From Oscillospiraceae bacterium (GTDB lineage: Bacteria > Bacillota_A > Clostridia > Oscillospirales > WRJC01), in NCBI GenBank assembly GCA_009785015.1, contig WQXD01000060.1, positions 1 to 15,253 on the forward strand: a DNA stretch of 15,253 nucleotides, read 5' to 3'. How positions within the stretch are numbered: position 1 is the first letter of the stretch; every line of letters starts with the position of its first letter. Under the pieces are notes generated by a model. The model searched no databases. It saw only the letters and a program-made list of their open reading frames with translations, and was not told where the DNA came from. Shown in pieces: positions 1 through 6,960 of this stretch. The position numbers were made by a program, and so were the translations under genes.

Positions 1-21
1 GCCTGGGGATAATCAATCTTT

Positions 22-27
22 TATAAT
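22..27 (+). promoter_or_regulatory. possible -10 element upstream of the DUF1015 gene
   Basis: A perfect TATAAT lies 28 nt before the start codon at 56, with a GGAAGG ribosome binding site at 39-44 between them. A -35 hexamer at the usual spacing would straddle the left edge of the window, so the promoter cannot be confirmed. The region is AT-rich and chance TATAAT matches are common in such sequence. Nothing else is seen in the first 55 nt. Confidence 0.3.
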
Positions 28-55
28 AAAAATGATACGGAAGGCATAAAAATTT

Positions 56-1288
56 ATGTGTTTTACCAGAGCCGATATTTTACTTCCCAAGAGGGCGCAT
101 GATTCCGATTTCATGAAAAAGTGGGCCGTGATCGCCTGCGACCAGTTCACCTCCGATATTTCCTGCTGGGAAAAAATAAAGAGTTTTGTCGGGGATGATA
201 TGTCCGCTTTGAATCTCATTTTCCCGGAAATATATTTGGAGGCCGAATCTCCGCGCGAGCAGAAAAAAAGAATAGAAGATATAACCGAGTGCATGGCGAA
301 ATACGAAAATGAGCTGACATGCCGCGAAAATTCCATGTTTTATATCGAACGCGCCCTGAAAAACGGCATGGTCAGGCAGGGTATCGTCGGAGCGGTCGAC
401 CTCGAATGCTACGATTGGGGCAAGTTCTCAAAAGCCAAAATCCGGTCGACTGAACAGACCGTCCCCGAGAGGATACCTCCGAGGGTTGAGATACGCGAAA
501 ACGCGCTGTTTGAGCTGCCTCACGTCATGATTTTGTTCGGGGACGAAGATGACATTTTGATGACGGAACTCAAAAAAAACACCGGTTCCTTGGAAAAACT
601 CTACGATTTCGAGCTGATGCAGGACAGCGGCGCGGTAAAATGCTATAACTTGGACGAAAAAAATATGCGCTTTGTGACCGAAACGCTCGAAAATCTCGAA
701 AACAACGGCATTTTATTCGCTGTGGGCGACGGGAACCATTCTTTGGCCGCGGCAAAACAATGCTGGGAACAGCTCAAAAAAACAATATCCCCCGCCGAAT
801 ACGCAACTCACCCCGCGCGCTACGCGCTGGCCGAAATCGTGAACATCTATGACAAGTCGCTCGAATTCGAGCCGATCTACAGGGTGCTTTTCGAAGCCGA
901 CCCGAATGACGCCGTCGCCTGCATGAAAAAATTCTTTGGCTGCGATTCCGAAAACGCCGGCGGCGCCGAATTTGAAATATATCACGGCGAAAATTTTGAA
1001 AAAGTATATATAAACGACCCGAAATTTTCCCTGCCCGTGGAGAGTTTGCAGTTTTTTTTGGAGGATTACGTAAAGTCGCGCGGGGGGAGGATAGACTATG
1101 TGCACGGAAAGGCCGAGACCCAAAAACTCGCGAAAAGGGGAGGCACAGTCGGCTTTGTGTTCGATACCGTGAAAAAGTCCGGGCTTTTTCCGGCGATCGG
1201 AAAAAACGGGGTTCTGCCGCGGAAAACTTTTTCCATGGGCGAAGCCTGCGACAAAAGATTTTACATTGAATGCAGGAGAATAAGATAA
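56..1288 (+). CDS. DUF1015 family protein (conserved, function unknown)
   Basis: A 410-residue protein with the hallmarks of the DUF1015 family. The N-terminal region (residues about 8-60) carries the ILLPK, WAVIACDQFTSD and PEIYLE phrases typical of the family. A strongly conserved VGDGNHSLAAA block lies at residues 223-233. The length matches full-length members (about 400-420 residues), so the gene is complete. The biochemical role of the family is not established; members often sit beside serine-biosynthesis genes in Clostridia, but the upstream neighbour is outside this window. No signal peptide or membrane segment is visible, so it is probably cytoplasmic. The ATG at 56 follows a GGAAGG ribosome binding site at 39-44. 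The stop at 1286-1288 is 2 nt before the next gene's preferred ATG, suggesting cotranscription. Confidence 0.9.
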   Translation: MCFTRADILLPKRAHDSDFMKKWAVIACDQFTSDISCWEKIKSFVGDDMSALNLIFPEIYLEAESPREQKKRIEDITECMAKYENELTCRENSMFYIERALKNGMVRQGIVGAVDLECYDWGKFSKAKIRSTEQTVPERIPPRVEIRENALFELPHVMILFGDEDDILMTELKKNTGSLEKLYDFELMQDSGAVKCYNLDEKNMRFVTETLENLENNGILFAVGDGNHSLAAAKQCWEQLKKTISPAEYATHPARYALAEIVNIYDKSLEFEPIYRVLFEADPNDAVACMKKFFGCDSENAGGAEFEIYHGENFEKVYINDPKFSLPVESLQFFLEDYVKSRGGRIDYVHGKAETQKLAKRGGTVGFVFDTVKKSGLFPAIGKNGVLPRKTFSMGEACDKRFYIECRRIR

Positions 1289-1290
1289 AA

Positions 1291-2463
1291 ATGACTGACG
1301 GAATGAAAAAAGCGGTCGATTATATCGATTCAAACAGCTCGTATATAGACCGGGCGGTAGAGTCGCAGTGCGCTGTGTGGCGCGGCGAAAAAACGGAGCT
1401 GCCGGTGCTCGCTTTGTCCTGCCCGCATACGGAAGAACAAAAAACCTGGCTTTCGCAGTACGATTTAAAAGAGATACACCATGACAGCGAAAAAATGTTT
1501 GTCAACGGCCTTTGCGAAACCTTGACCGCCGTAAACGGCAATTACGGCGCGGTCCCCTCCATGCGCGCGAATATGGGCTGCGGCATCGTCCCCTCTCTGT
1601 TCGGAGGGCAGCAGAGATTGTTTCGGGACATCATGCCCTGGCTTGTCGACCACGCGAAAAAAGAGGACATAGAGAAATTGCCCGAAAACCACGAATTTAA
1701 AATCGATGACAGCGCCGAGTTTGCCGACGCCATGAGGCATATGGAGTTCATGACCGAGAAACTTCGCGAAAACGGTCTGGCGGGAAAGGTCTTCGTTTAT
1801 CCGCTGGATTTGCAGGGGCCCACGGACACCGCGCACCTGATTTTGGGCGATTCGATTTTTTATGAATTTTACGACGACCCGGAATTTGTCCACCATCTGC
1901 TGAAGCTGAGCAACAGGGCGATATATTTCGCCATGGACGAATGCTTTGAGAGAATGGACAAAAGCGGCGAATTTATCGCCCATTACAATCATCTGATCCT
2001 GCCAAAGGGCATAGGCGGGGTAAAGATAAGCGAAGATACCACGACTTTGCTGTCCCCTTTGCTCATCGACGAATTCGCGAAGCCGCACCTGTGCGAGACG
2101 CTGGAACACTTCGGGGGCGGATATGTGCATTACTGCGGCAAAAACGACCATCTTTTAAATGTGCTGCTGGGCGAGCCTCGGGCGGCGGGCATCAACTTCG
2201 GCAACACCGAGATGCACGATATGACAAAAGTGCTCGCGCTGTGCCGCGAAAACAAAAAAGTGTACGCAGGCGCAGTCAACAAAAAGGAAGGCGAGGCGCC
2301 CTTTGACTATTTTGTCCGGGTTCTGGAGCCCTGTTATGACGCGCTCGCCGGCTGTTTCCGTATTATTTTGCAGTATGGCTGCCCGATGGACGAGCGCGCG
2401 GATGTGATCGGCGAATTTGAGCGGGCGGCGGAACATGTGAAAAGATATTATGATAAGAGGTGA
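1291..2463 (+). CDS. uroporphyrinogen decarboxylase (URO-D) superfamily protein, possibly methyltransferase-like
   Basis: A 390-residue cytoplasmic protein resembling the URO-D/MtaA superfamily. The C-terminal half has the HYCGKNDHLL and GINFGNTE phrases that correspond to the family's late barrel strands. It lacks the N-terminal arginine-rich PVWxMRQAGRY signature of true HemE, and no haem gene is nearby, so haem synthesis is unlikely. H280-x-C282 together with C364 (in GCPMD) matches the H-x-C...C zinc pattern of corrinoid-dependent methyltransferases in this superfamily; the metal site is an inference. No corrinoid protein is encoded in the window. I chose ATG 1291, 12 nt after AGGAG at 1274-1278. 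An in-frame ATG at 1270 would overlap the upstream gene and has no good ribosome binding site. The stop TGA lies inside the ribosome binding site of the next gene. Confidence 0.8.
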   Translation: MTDGMKKAVDYIDSNSSYIDRAVESQCAVWRGEKTELPVLALSCPHTEEQKTWLSQYDLKEIHHDSEKMFVNGLCETLTAVNGNYGAVPSMRANMGCGIVPSLFGGQQRLFRDIMPWLVDHAKKEDIEKLPENHEFKIDDSAEFADAMRHMEFMTEKLRENGLAGKVFVYPLDLQGPTDTAHLILGDSIFYEFYDDPEFVHHLLKLSNRAIYFAMDECFERMDKSGEFIAHYNHLILPKGIGGVKISEDTTTLLSPLLIDEFAKPHLCETLEHFGGGYVHYCGKNDHLLNVLLGEPRAAGINFGNTEMHDMTKVLALCRENKKVYAGAVNKKEGEAPFDYFVRVLEPCYDALAGCFRIILQYGCPMDERADVIGEFERAAEHVKRYYDKR

Positions 2464-2471
2464 TAGGTTTT

Positions 2472-2924
2472 ATGACTGAAATAAGCTTCAACGACAGAAA
2501 AAACGGTTACGACAAGCTGCAGGTCGACAATTATATTAAAAAAATCTCGGAGGCATACCAGGAAGTGTACAGGGAACATGTTTCAATTTGCGAAAAATAT
2601 GACAGCCTGCTGGAAAATTACAAAAAACTCGAGGAACAAAATCAGGCCCCGCCCGAACACGATACCGAAACCGAAACCATCGCGATAACCTTGCTCGACG
2701 CCGAAAACTTGGCGAAAAAAATTGTCGCCAACGCCCGCAGGGAAGAAGCCCGGATTATGGATTTGGCGGCAAAAAACCTTGAAAACGCCTATCTTGTACT
2801 GGAGCGCGCGATGGATGCGGTCGGATTGGAAGCGCAGAGAGTTTTTGATTTCAAACCTGAAAACGATGCCGAATTAAAAGAGCCGCCAAGCGGCCAAAAT
2901 CCAAAAGGAGAGGGAGAATTGTGA
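2472..2924 (+). CDS. DivIVA-like coiled-coil protein
   Basis: A 150-residue protein. Residues 5-25 (SFNDRKNGYDKLQVDNYIKK) match the N-terminal DivIVA pattern, with a GYD core followed by a VDxYI helix. Residues 26-57 are charged and heptad-like, predicting a coiled coil. A linker of about 20 residues rich in Pro, Glu and Thr follows. A second helix at about 78-118 (LLDAENLAKKIVANARREEA) resembles the Ala/Glu-rich repeat region of DivIVA and GpsB-like proteins. The tail is short, polar and proline-containing. DivIVA proteins bind curved membrane and organise poles or septa; whether this short form does so is unknown. An in-frame GTG at 2460 is possible, but ATG 2472 has AGAGGTGA at 2456-2463 ideally spaced. 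It overlaps the following XRE gene by 1 nt. Confidence 0.75.
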   Translation: MTEISFNDRKNGYDKLQVDNYIKKISEAYQEVYREHVSICEKYDSLLENYKKLEEQNQAPPEHDTETETIAITLLDAENLAKKIVANARREEARIMDLAAKNLENAYLVLERAMDAVGLEAQRVFDFKPENDAELKEPPSGQNPKGEGEL

Positions 2925-3280
2925 TGAATACCGGCGAAAGATTGAAAAAACTGAGGCTGAGCCTGAAAAAAACGCTCAAAGAACAAAGCGAGATCTTCAA
3001 TGTGTCCCTTAACTCCGTATACAGATGGGAGCACGATCTGTGCAGCCCGAGAAATACGGTGTTAAAAAAGATAGCCGCGTTTTACGGCGTATCCTATGAA
3101 TGGCTTATCACGGGGGACGAAAAAAAAGAAAATTTGAAATGTGAGAATTGCCTGCTCGCCACCGACAAGAGTATCGAGCAAAAAATTTTGCGGATGATAG
3201 GCAAATTGTCGGAAAACAGCAAGTACAACATCATAGGGTATATCGAACGCATATGCGTGGAAGAAGAAAACAACAGGTAA
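2924..3280 (+). CDS. XRE-family helix-turn-helix transcriptional regulator
   Basis: A 118-residue protein with an N-terminal Cro/CI-type helix-turn-helix at residues about 4-63. The order is a GERLKKLRLS helix, a recognition region around SLNSVYRWEHD, a PRNTVLKKIAAFYGVS helix and the family-typical YEWLITGD ending. The C-terminal 50 residues include a CENC motif (two cysteines three apart) and a helical segment (SIEQKILRMIGKLSEN) that may dimerise. A start at ATG 2924 overlaps the previous stop as TGATG and follows an AAAAGGAGAGGGAG region (2903-2916); a GTG at 2921 is the alternative. As the last gene of the operon, it lies 117 nt before an amino-acid ABC importer, making that promoter one candidate target besides its own operon (inference). 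Confidence 0.85.
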   Translation: MNTGERLKKLRLSLKKTLKEQSEIFNVSLNSVYRWEHDLCSPRNTVLKKIAAFYGVSYEWLITGDEKKENLKCENCLLATDKSIEQKILRMIGKLSENSKYNIIGYIERICVEEENNR

Positions 3281-3319
3281 AAAAAGGTAAAATTTTAATA
3301 AAAATTTTAAAATTCAGAC

Positions 3320-3348
3320 TTGAAAAAACTTCGCCCGCGTGTTATATT
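3320..3348 (+). promoter_or_regulatory. sigma-A-type promoter of the amino-acid ABC transporter operon
   Basis: TTGAAA at 3320-3325 and TATATT at 3343-3348 are separated by exactly 17 nt, preceded by A/T tracts that could act as an UP element. The expected start is near 3355, giving a leader of roughly 43 nt before ATG 3398. No GC-rich terminator hairpin separates it from the XRE gene, so some read-through from upstream is possible. Confidence 0.75.
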
Positions 3349-3359
3349 ACACTAAAGTG
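3339..3359 (+). promoter_or_regulatory. operator-like dyads over the -10 and start site
   Basis: Two small overlapping inverted repeats are visible. GTGTTATATTACAC at 3339-3352 pairs at six of seven positions and spans the -10 element. CACTAAAGTG at 3350-3359 has 4-bp arms and covers the expected transcription start. The location suits repressor binding, and the XRE regulator just upstream is one candidate. Both dyads are short and could arise by chance in AT-rich sequence. Confidence 0.3.
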
Positions 3360-3397
3360 CTTTAAAATATATTTAGGAAAAAAAAAGGAGAAATTTC

Positions 3398-4204
3398 ATG
3401 AAAAAACACACAAAAATTATCGCGCTGGTTCTCTCGGGGCTGATGATGGCCGCGGTTTTGGCGGGGTGCGGCGCCTCTCACAAGGACTGGGAGGAAATCG
3501 GACCCAAAGGGGAAATGATTATCGGCGTCACCCCCAACCCGCCGATGAATTACCAGGATGACAACGGCGATTATACCTTGGGCTTCGACACCGAATTCGC
3601 GGAGGCCCTGTGCGCGATTCTGGGCGTCAAGGCGAAGTTCGTGGAAATAGACTGGAACTCGAAGGAAACCGAGCTCAAAGCCAAAAATATCGACGCGGTC
3701 TGGAACGGCATGACCATAACCGAAAAGCGCGCGCAGGAAATGGACATATCGACGCCGTACATGAAAAACCGCCCGGTAATCGTGGTCCGCAGTGGGGATC
3801 TGGACAAATATCAGTCCGCCAGCGATCTGGCGGGTGTGGCCCTTGTGGCGGAAAACGGCTCCACTCTGGAGGAATGCGTAAATGCGCAGAGCATATTCGC
3901 CAATGCGAATTATACCCCCGTCGACGCGCAGATCACGGGCATGATGGAAGTGCTGGCGGGCACGGCGGACATGACCGTCGTCGACGGCACGCTAGCCGCC
4001 GACAAAATAAAAGAAGGCAGCGATTTTGCCGGCCTCGCCATAATAGACAAAAATTTCCCCAGTGAGGAATACGGCATAGCTTTCCGCAAAAACAGCCCGG
4101 ACACATTAAAAAAAGTCAACGACGCGATCAAGGCGTTAAAAGATGACGGGACACTTTCCGCCCTCGCCGACAAATACGGGCTCGGATCCCTTCTGATAAA
4201 ATAA
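3398..4204 (+). CDS. amino-acid ABC transporter substrate-binding lipoprotein (family 3)
   Basis: A 268-residue extracytoplasmic binding protein. Residues 1-23 form a lipoprotein signal peptide (MKKHTK, then a hydrophobic core) ending in a lipobox LAGC with the lipidated cysteine at C24. The mature part opens with an IIGVTPNPPMNY strand. It then has the family-3 signature GFDTEFAEAL, followed by the characteristic WNGMTITEKRA and STPYMKNRPVIVV segments, as in polar amino-acid receptors (HisJ/GlnH type). The exact ligand cannot be read from sequence. AAGGAG at 3385-3390 sits 7 nt before the ATG. The stop overlaps the permease start as TAATG, so the two are translationally coupled. It is the first gene of the transporter operon. 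Confidence 0.93.
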   Translation: MKKHTKIIALVLSGLMMAAVLAGCGASHKDWEEIGPKGEMIIGVTPNPPMNYQDDNGDYTLGFDTEFAEALCAILGVKAKFVEIDWNSKETELKAKNIDAVWNGMTITEKRAQEMDISTPYMKNRPVIVVRSGDLDKYQSASDLAGVALVAENGSTLEECVNAQSIFANANYTPVDAQITGMMEVLAGTADMTVVDGTLAADKIKEGSDFAGLAIIDKNFPSEEYGIAFRKNSPDTLKKVNDAIKALKDDGTLSALADKYGLGSLLIK

Positions 4205-4848
4205 TGTTATGGGAAGTCACGCAGAATTTAATTAAAGGTCTGGGCCAAAACGCGATAATATTTTTTGTCACCTTGGTTTTGGCTCTGCCGCTGGGCATGG
4301 CGGTCACATTCGGCGAAATGTCCCGTATTTATCCGGTGAGGTGGAGCTGCAGGGTTTTGGTCTGGATAATCCGCGGCACGCCGCTCATGCTCCAGCTCTT
4401 TATCGTGCTTTATGTGCCGGGGCTGGTTTTCGGCGCGCCGTTCCGCTCCAGGATGACGGCGGCGCTGATCGCCTTTGTCATAAATTACGCCATGTATTTT
4501 GCCGAAATATACAGGGGCGCGCTCGAAAACATCCCCAAAGGACAGTTTGAGGCGGGGAAAGTGCTCGGGCTTTCGAAGCGGCAGGTATTTTTCAATATCA
4601 TTTTGTTTCAGATAATAAAGCGCATAACCGCCCCGATCGGAAACGAAGTGATAACGCTTGTAAAAGACACTTCGCTGGCCCGGGTGATAGCAGTGCAGGA
4701 AATGCTCATGCAGGCCACGCGCTATACGGCCTACGGGCTCATCTGGCCCCTGTTTTACTCGCTGGTTTTCTATCTCGCCGCGACGGCGGTGCTGACGCTT
4801 GTTTTCGGCCGTTTGGAGAGGAGGATCGCCTATGCTTCGGGTGAGTAA
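4204..4848 (+). CDS. amino-acid ABC transporter permease (His/Glu/Gln/Arg type)
   Basis: A 214-residue integral membrane protein of normal length for the HisM/GlnP type. Hydrophobic segments at about 16-36, 49-71, 85-100 and 187-204, with one or more between, suit the usual five-helix topology. The conserved RGTPLMLQL motif is at residues 57-65. The EAA loop, which docks on the ATPase, begins at E101 and contains GALENIPKGQFEAG and the LGLSKRQ continuation. The KDTSLA motif near residue 156 is also typical. Only one permease gene is present, so it probably forms a homodimer. The ATG overlaps the binding-protein stop by 1 nt, and the 3' end overlaps the ATPase gene by 17 nt. Confidence 0.93.
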   Translation: MLWEVTQNLIKGLGQNAIIFFVTLVLALPLGMAVTFGEMSRIYPVRWSCRVLVWIIRGTPLMLQLFIVLYVPGLVFGAPFRSRMTAALIAFVINYAMYFAEIYRGALENIPKGQFEAGKVLGLSKRQVFFNIILFQIIKRITAPIGNEVITLVKDTSLARVIAVQEMLMQATRYTAYGLIWPLFYSLVFYLAATAVLTLVFGRLERRIAYASGE

Positions 4849-5446
4849 GCTGTGCAAATCCTTCGGCGGGGTAAAAGCCTTGGACGACGTGAGTTTTGAT
4901 TTGGAAAAGGGAGAAACGCTGGCCGTCATCGGGCCTTCGGGCGGGGGGAAATCGACCCTGCTCCGGGTGCTCAACGGGCTTGAGGCGCCCGATGGGGGCA
5001 GCATAGAATTTACAGATCGAGAAACCGGCCAAAAAAAGGGCACATTCGGGCTCGTATTTCAGGAATACAACCTGTTCCCGCAATATACCGTTTTGGGAAA
5101 CCTCACCCTCGCCCCGCGGCTTTTGGGCAAAAATTATTCCCAAGCCGGCGAAATACTGGAAAAATTGGGATTGTCCGAAAAAAAAGACAATTACCCATCG
5201 CAGCTCTCCGGCGGGCAGAAGCAGAGAACGGCCATAGCGCGCGCGCTGATGCTGAAGCCGGACATATTGTGCTTCGATGAGCCCACTTCCGCCCTCGACC
5301 CCAAACTGACCGAGGAAATCGTGAATATCATAAACCGCATGAAAGGCGAACAGACCATAATAATCGTGACCCACGACATGGAGGTCATGCGCGGCACAGC
5401 GGACAAAACGGCGGTTATGGACAACGGAAAACTGAAATACCAATAA
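4832..5446 (+). CDS. amino-acid ABC transporter ATP-binding protein (short form)
   Basis: A 204-residue ATPase partnering the permease upstream. All nucleotide-binding motifs are present in order: Walker A GPSGGGKST (34-42), Q-loop Q77 in VFQEYNLFP, signature LSGGQKQR (125-132), Walker B ILCFDEPTSALD (145-156) and H-loop H181 in VTHD. The protein stops at MDNGKLKYQ, roughly 35 residues before the usual end of GlnQ/HisP-type ATPases (about 240), so the C-terminal P-x-x-F region is missing. All catalytic parts are retained, so it is probably functional. ATG 4832 is preferred because AGGAGG at 4819-4824 lies 7 nt upstream and the ABC domain starts directly at MLRVSKL. Longer in-frame upstream starts would only add sequence overlapping the permease. 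Confidence 0.93.
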   Translation: MLRVSKLCKSFGGVKALDDVSFDLEKGETLAVIGPSGGGKSTLLRVLNGLEAPDGGSIEFTDRETGQKKGTFGLVFQEYNLFPQYTVLGNLTLAPRLLGKNYSQAGEILEKLGLSEKKDNYPSQLSGGQKQRTAIARALMLKPDILCFDEPTSALDPKLTEEIVNIINRMKGEQTIIIVTHDMEVMRGTADKTAVMDNGKLKYQ

Positions 5447-5482
5447 TTGTCAAATTGCCAAAAAAGTTAGGAGAATTTGCAA

Positions 5483-6952
5483 ATGAAATTCGAAAATGTC
5501 AAAATTCCATGCGTTTTGATTGTTTTGTTGTGTCTTTTAGCGTTTGTTTCGTGCGCCGGCAATCAAAACGACGAAATTCAGCCCCAAAACACATACGACG
5601 ATAAAGGTCAGGACGAGCAGTCAGCTGAACCGGCTACGGAGGCCGAAAAAGTTTTTCCGCACGAAATCCTGGATTTGGGCGGGTATGTTTTCAGAGTTTT
5701 GGCCGCGGAGGACGACAAAGGAAACGGCCTGTATTACGAGGACCTTGAAATCACCGAGGCCAACGGGGAGGCGTATAACGACGCCCTGTATATGCGCAAC
5801 CTCAAAATCGAGGAACAATTCGGCGTGAGTTTCAAGAGCGTAAACAAAGGGGACATAGCGGGCGACGTCAAAAAAACCGTCAACGCCGGCACGGACGAAT
5901 ATGACTTCGTGCTTCCGCGGCTCCATACGGCGTGGAATTTGATCCCTTACTGCTCCGATTTGATGGAGTTGAAAAATCTTTCCCTTGCCGAATCATGGTA
6001 TGACCAAAACTGCGTGGAAAATCTCTCAGTCGCCCACAAGCTCTATACCGTCACGGGCAGCGCCTTCACAAAGCACTACGACGGCATTATGCTGCTGCTT
6101 TTCAATAAGCAGATACTGCAGGATAACGCGCTCTTGGACCCGTATGCAAAAGTCAGGGACGGAAAATGGACGCTTGACGCCATGGGCGAAATGGTGAAAA
6201 GCGTCACGAGGGATTTAAACGGCGACGGCGTCATGGACAGGTACGATTTATGGGGCTACGCCCAGCAGGGCGATATAATCGGAGGGATAATAAACGGCGC
6301 GGGCCTGAAATACATGCACAAAAATAAAGACGATATCCCGTACACGATGGCCAACGCGGAAAGAATGAATATGGCCATAGACAAGTTTTTGTCATTCTAC
6401 AGGGATTATTCATGGGATACGAGCCGCGAAGCCAACAATGCGCATCTGAGCGCGTTTTGGCTGTTTCCCGACGGCAAGGCGCTGTTCAACGGCATAATGC
6501 TGCATTACATCCAATGGCAGTACCGCAGCGTCGAGCACGATTTCGGCATAATTCCGATACCGAAGTTAGACGAGGTCCAGGAAAGGTATTACGCCTCGAC
6601 CAACGCCTATCATACATACTGCTATATGATGCCCAAAACCGTCGCCGACCCTGAAATAACGGCGTATATATTCGAGGCTATGGGGTTTTACGGGGAAAAG
6701 ATAATAAAGCCCGCGTATTACGACATATGCCTCACGCGAAAATATACCCGCGACGACGAATCAAACGAAATGCTCGACATTATTTTCAATTCCACGGTCT
6801 ATGACCTGGGGCTTTACGCCAATTTCGGCAATATATCCGGCAGCGTCGAGTCGCTCATACAAAAAGGCGAAAACACCTATGTGTCCTCATATGAGAAAAT
6901 AGAGTCGAAAATATCGGCGGCTATTGAAAAATTCGTGGAAAGCATAGAATAA
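5483..6952 (+). CDS. large extracellular solute-binding lipoprotein (SBP1)
   Basis: A 489-residue lipoprotein. The signal peptide (KIPCVLIVLLCLLAFVSC) gives a lipidated cysteine at C24, followed by an acidic, low-complexity linker to about residue 55 that tethers the domain above the membrane. The rest resembles the large family-1-like binding proteins abundant in gut Clostridia, usually paired with sugar permeases. Recognisable blocks are NGEAYNDALYMRN, the YDFVLPR region, LLFNKQ, DGKWTLDAMGEM and FGIIPIPKLD. Residues 244-255 (DLNGDGVMDRYD) form an EF-hand-like calcium loop. It is clearly paralogous to the lipoprotein encoded at 7885-9372. TAGGAG at 5468-5473 precedes ATG 5483 by 9 nt. The 36-nt gap from the ATPase shows no terminator or promoter, so it may be the last gene of the amino-acid importer operon. 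Ligand unknown. Confidence 0.85.
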   Translation: MKFENVKIPCVLIVLLCLLAFVSCAGNQNDEIQPQNTYDDKGQDEQSAEPATEAEKVFPHEILDLGGYVFRVLAAEDDKGNGLYYEDLEITEANGEAYNDALYMRNLKIEEQFGVSFKSVNKGDIAGDVKKTVNAGTDEYDFVLPRLHTAWNLIPYCSDLMELKNLSLAESWYDQNCVENLSVAHKLYTVTGSAFTKHYDGIMLLLFNKQILQDNALLDPYAKVRDGKWTLDAMGEMVKSVTRDLNGDGVMDRYDLWGYAQQGDIIGGIINGAGLKYMHKNKDDIPYTMANAERMNMAIDKFLSFYRDYSWDTSREANNAHLSAFWLFPDGKALFNGIMLHYIQWQYRSVEHDFGIIPIPKLDEVQERYYASTNAYHTYCYMMPKTVADPEITAYIFEAMGFYGEKIIKPAYYDICLTRKYTRDDESNEMLDIIFNSTVYDLGLYANFGNISGSVESLIQKGENTYVSSYEKIESKISAAIEKFVESIE

Positions 6953-6960
6953 GGCCGCCG

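Noticed and set aside
1270..1290. Earlier ATG start for the URO-D-like gene
   Set aside because: It overlaps the DUF1015 end and lacks a ribosome binding site, while AGGAG is placed for ATG 1291.
713..1333. 206-residue minus-strand open frame opposite DUF1015
   Set aside because: Shadow of a well-supported family protein, with no domain or ribosome binding site.
4228..5043. 271-residue minus-strand open frame across the ABC permease and ATPase genes
   Set aside because: The plus strand encodes intact permease and ATPase motifs there. The antisense product is low-complexity and has no convincing start signal.
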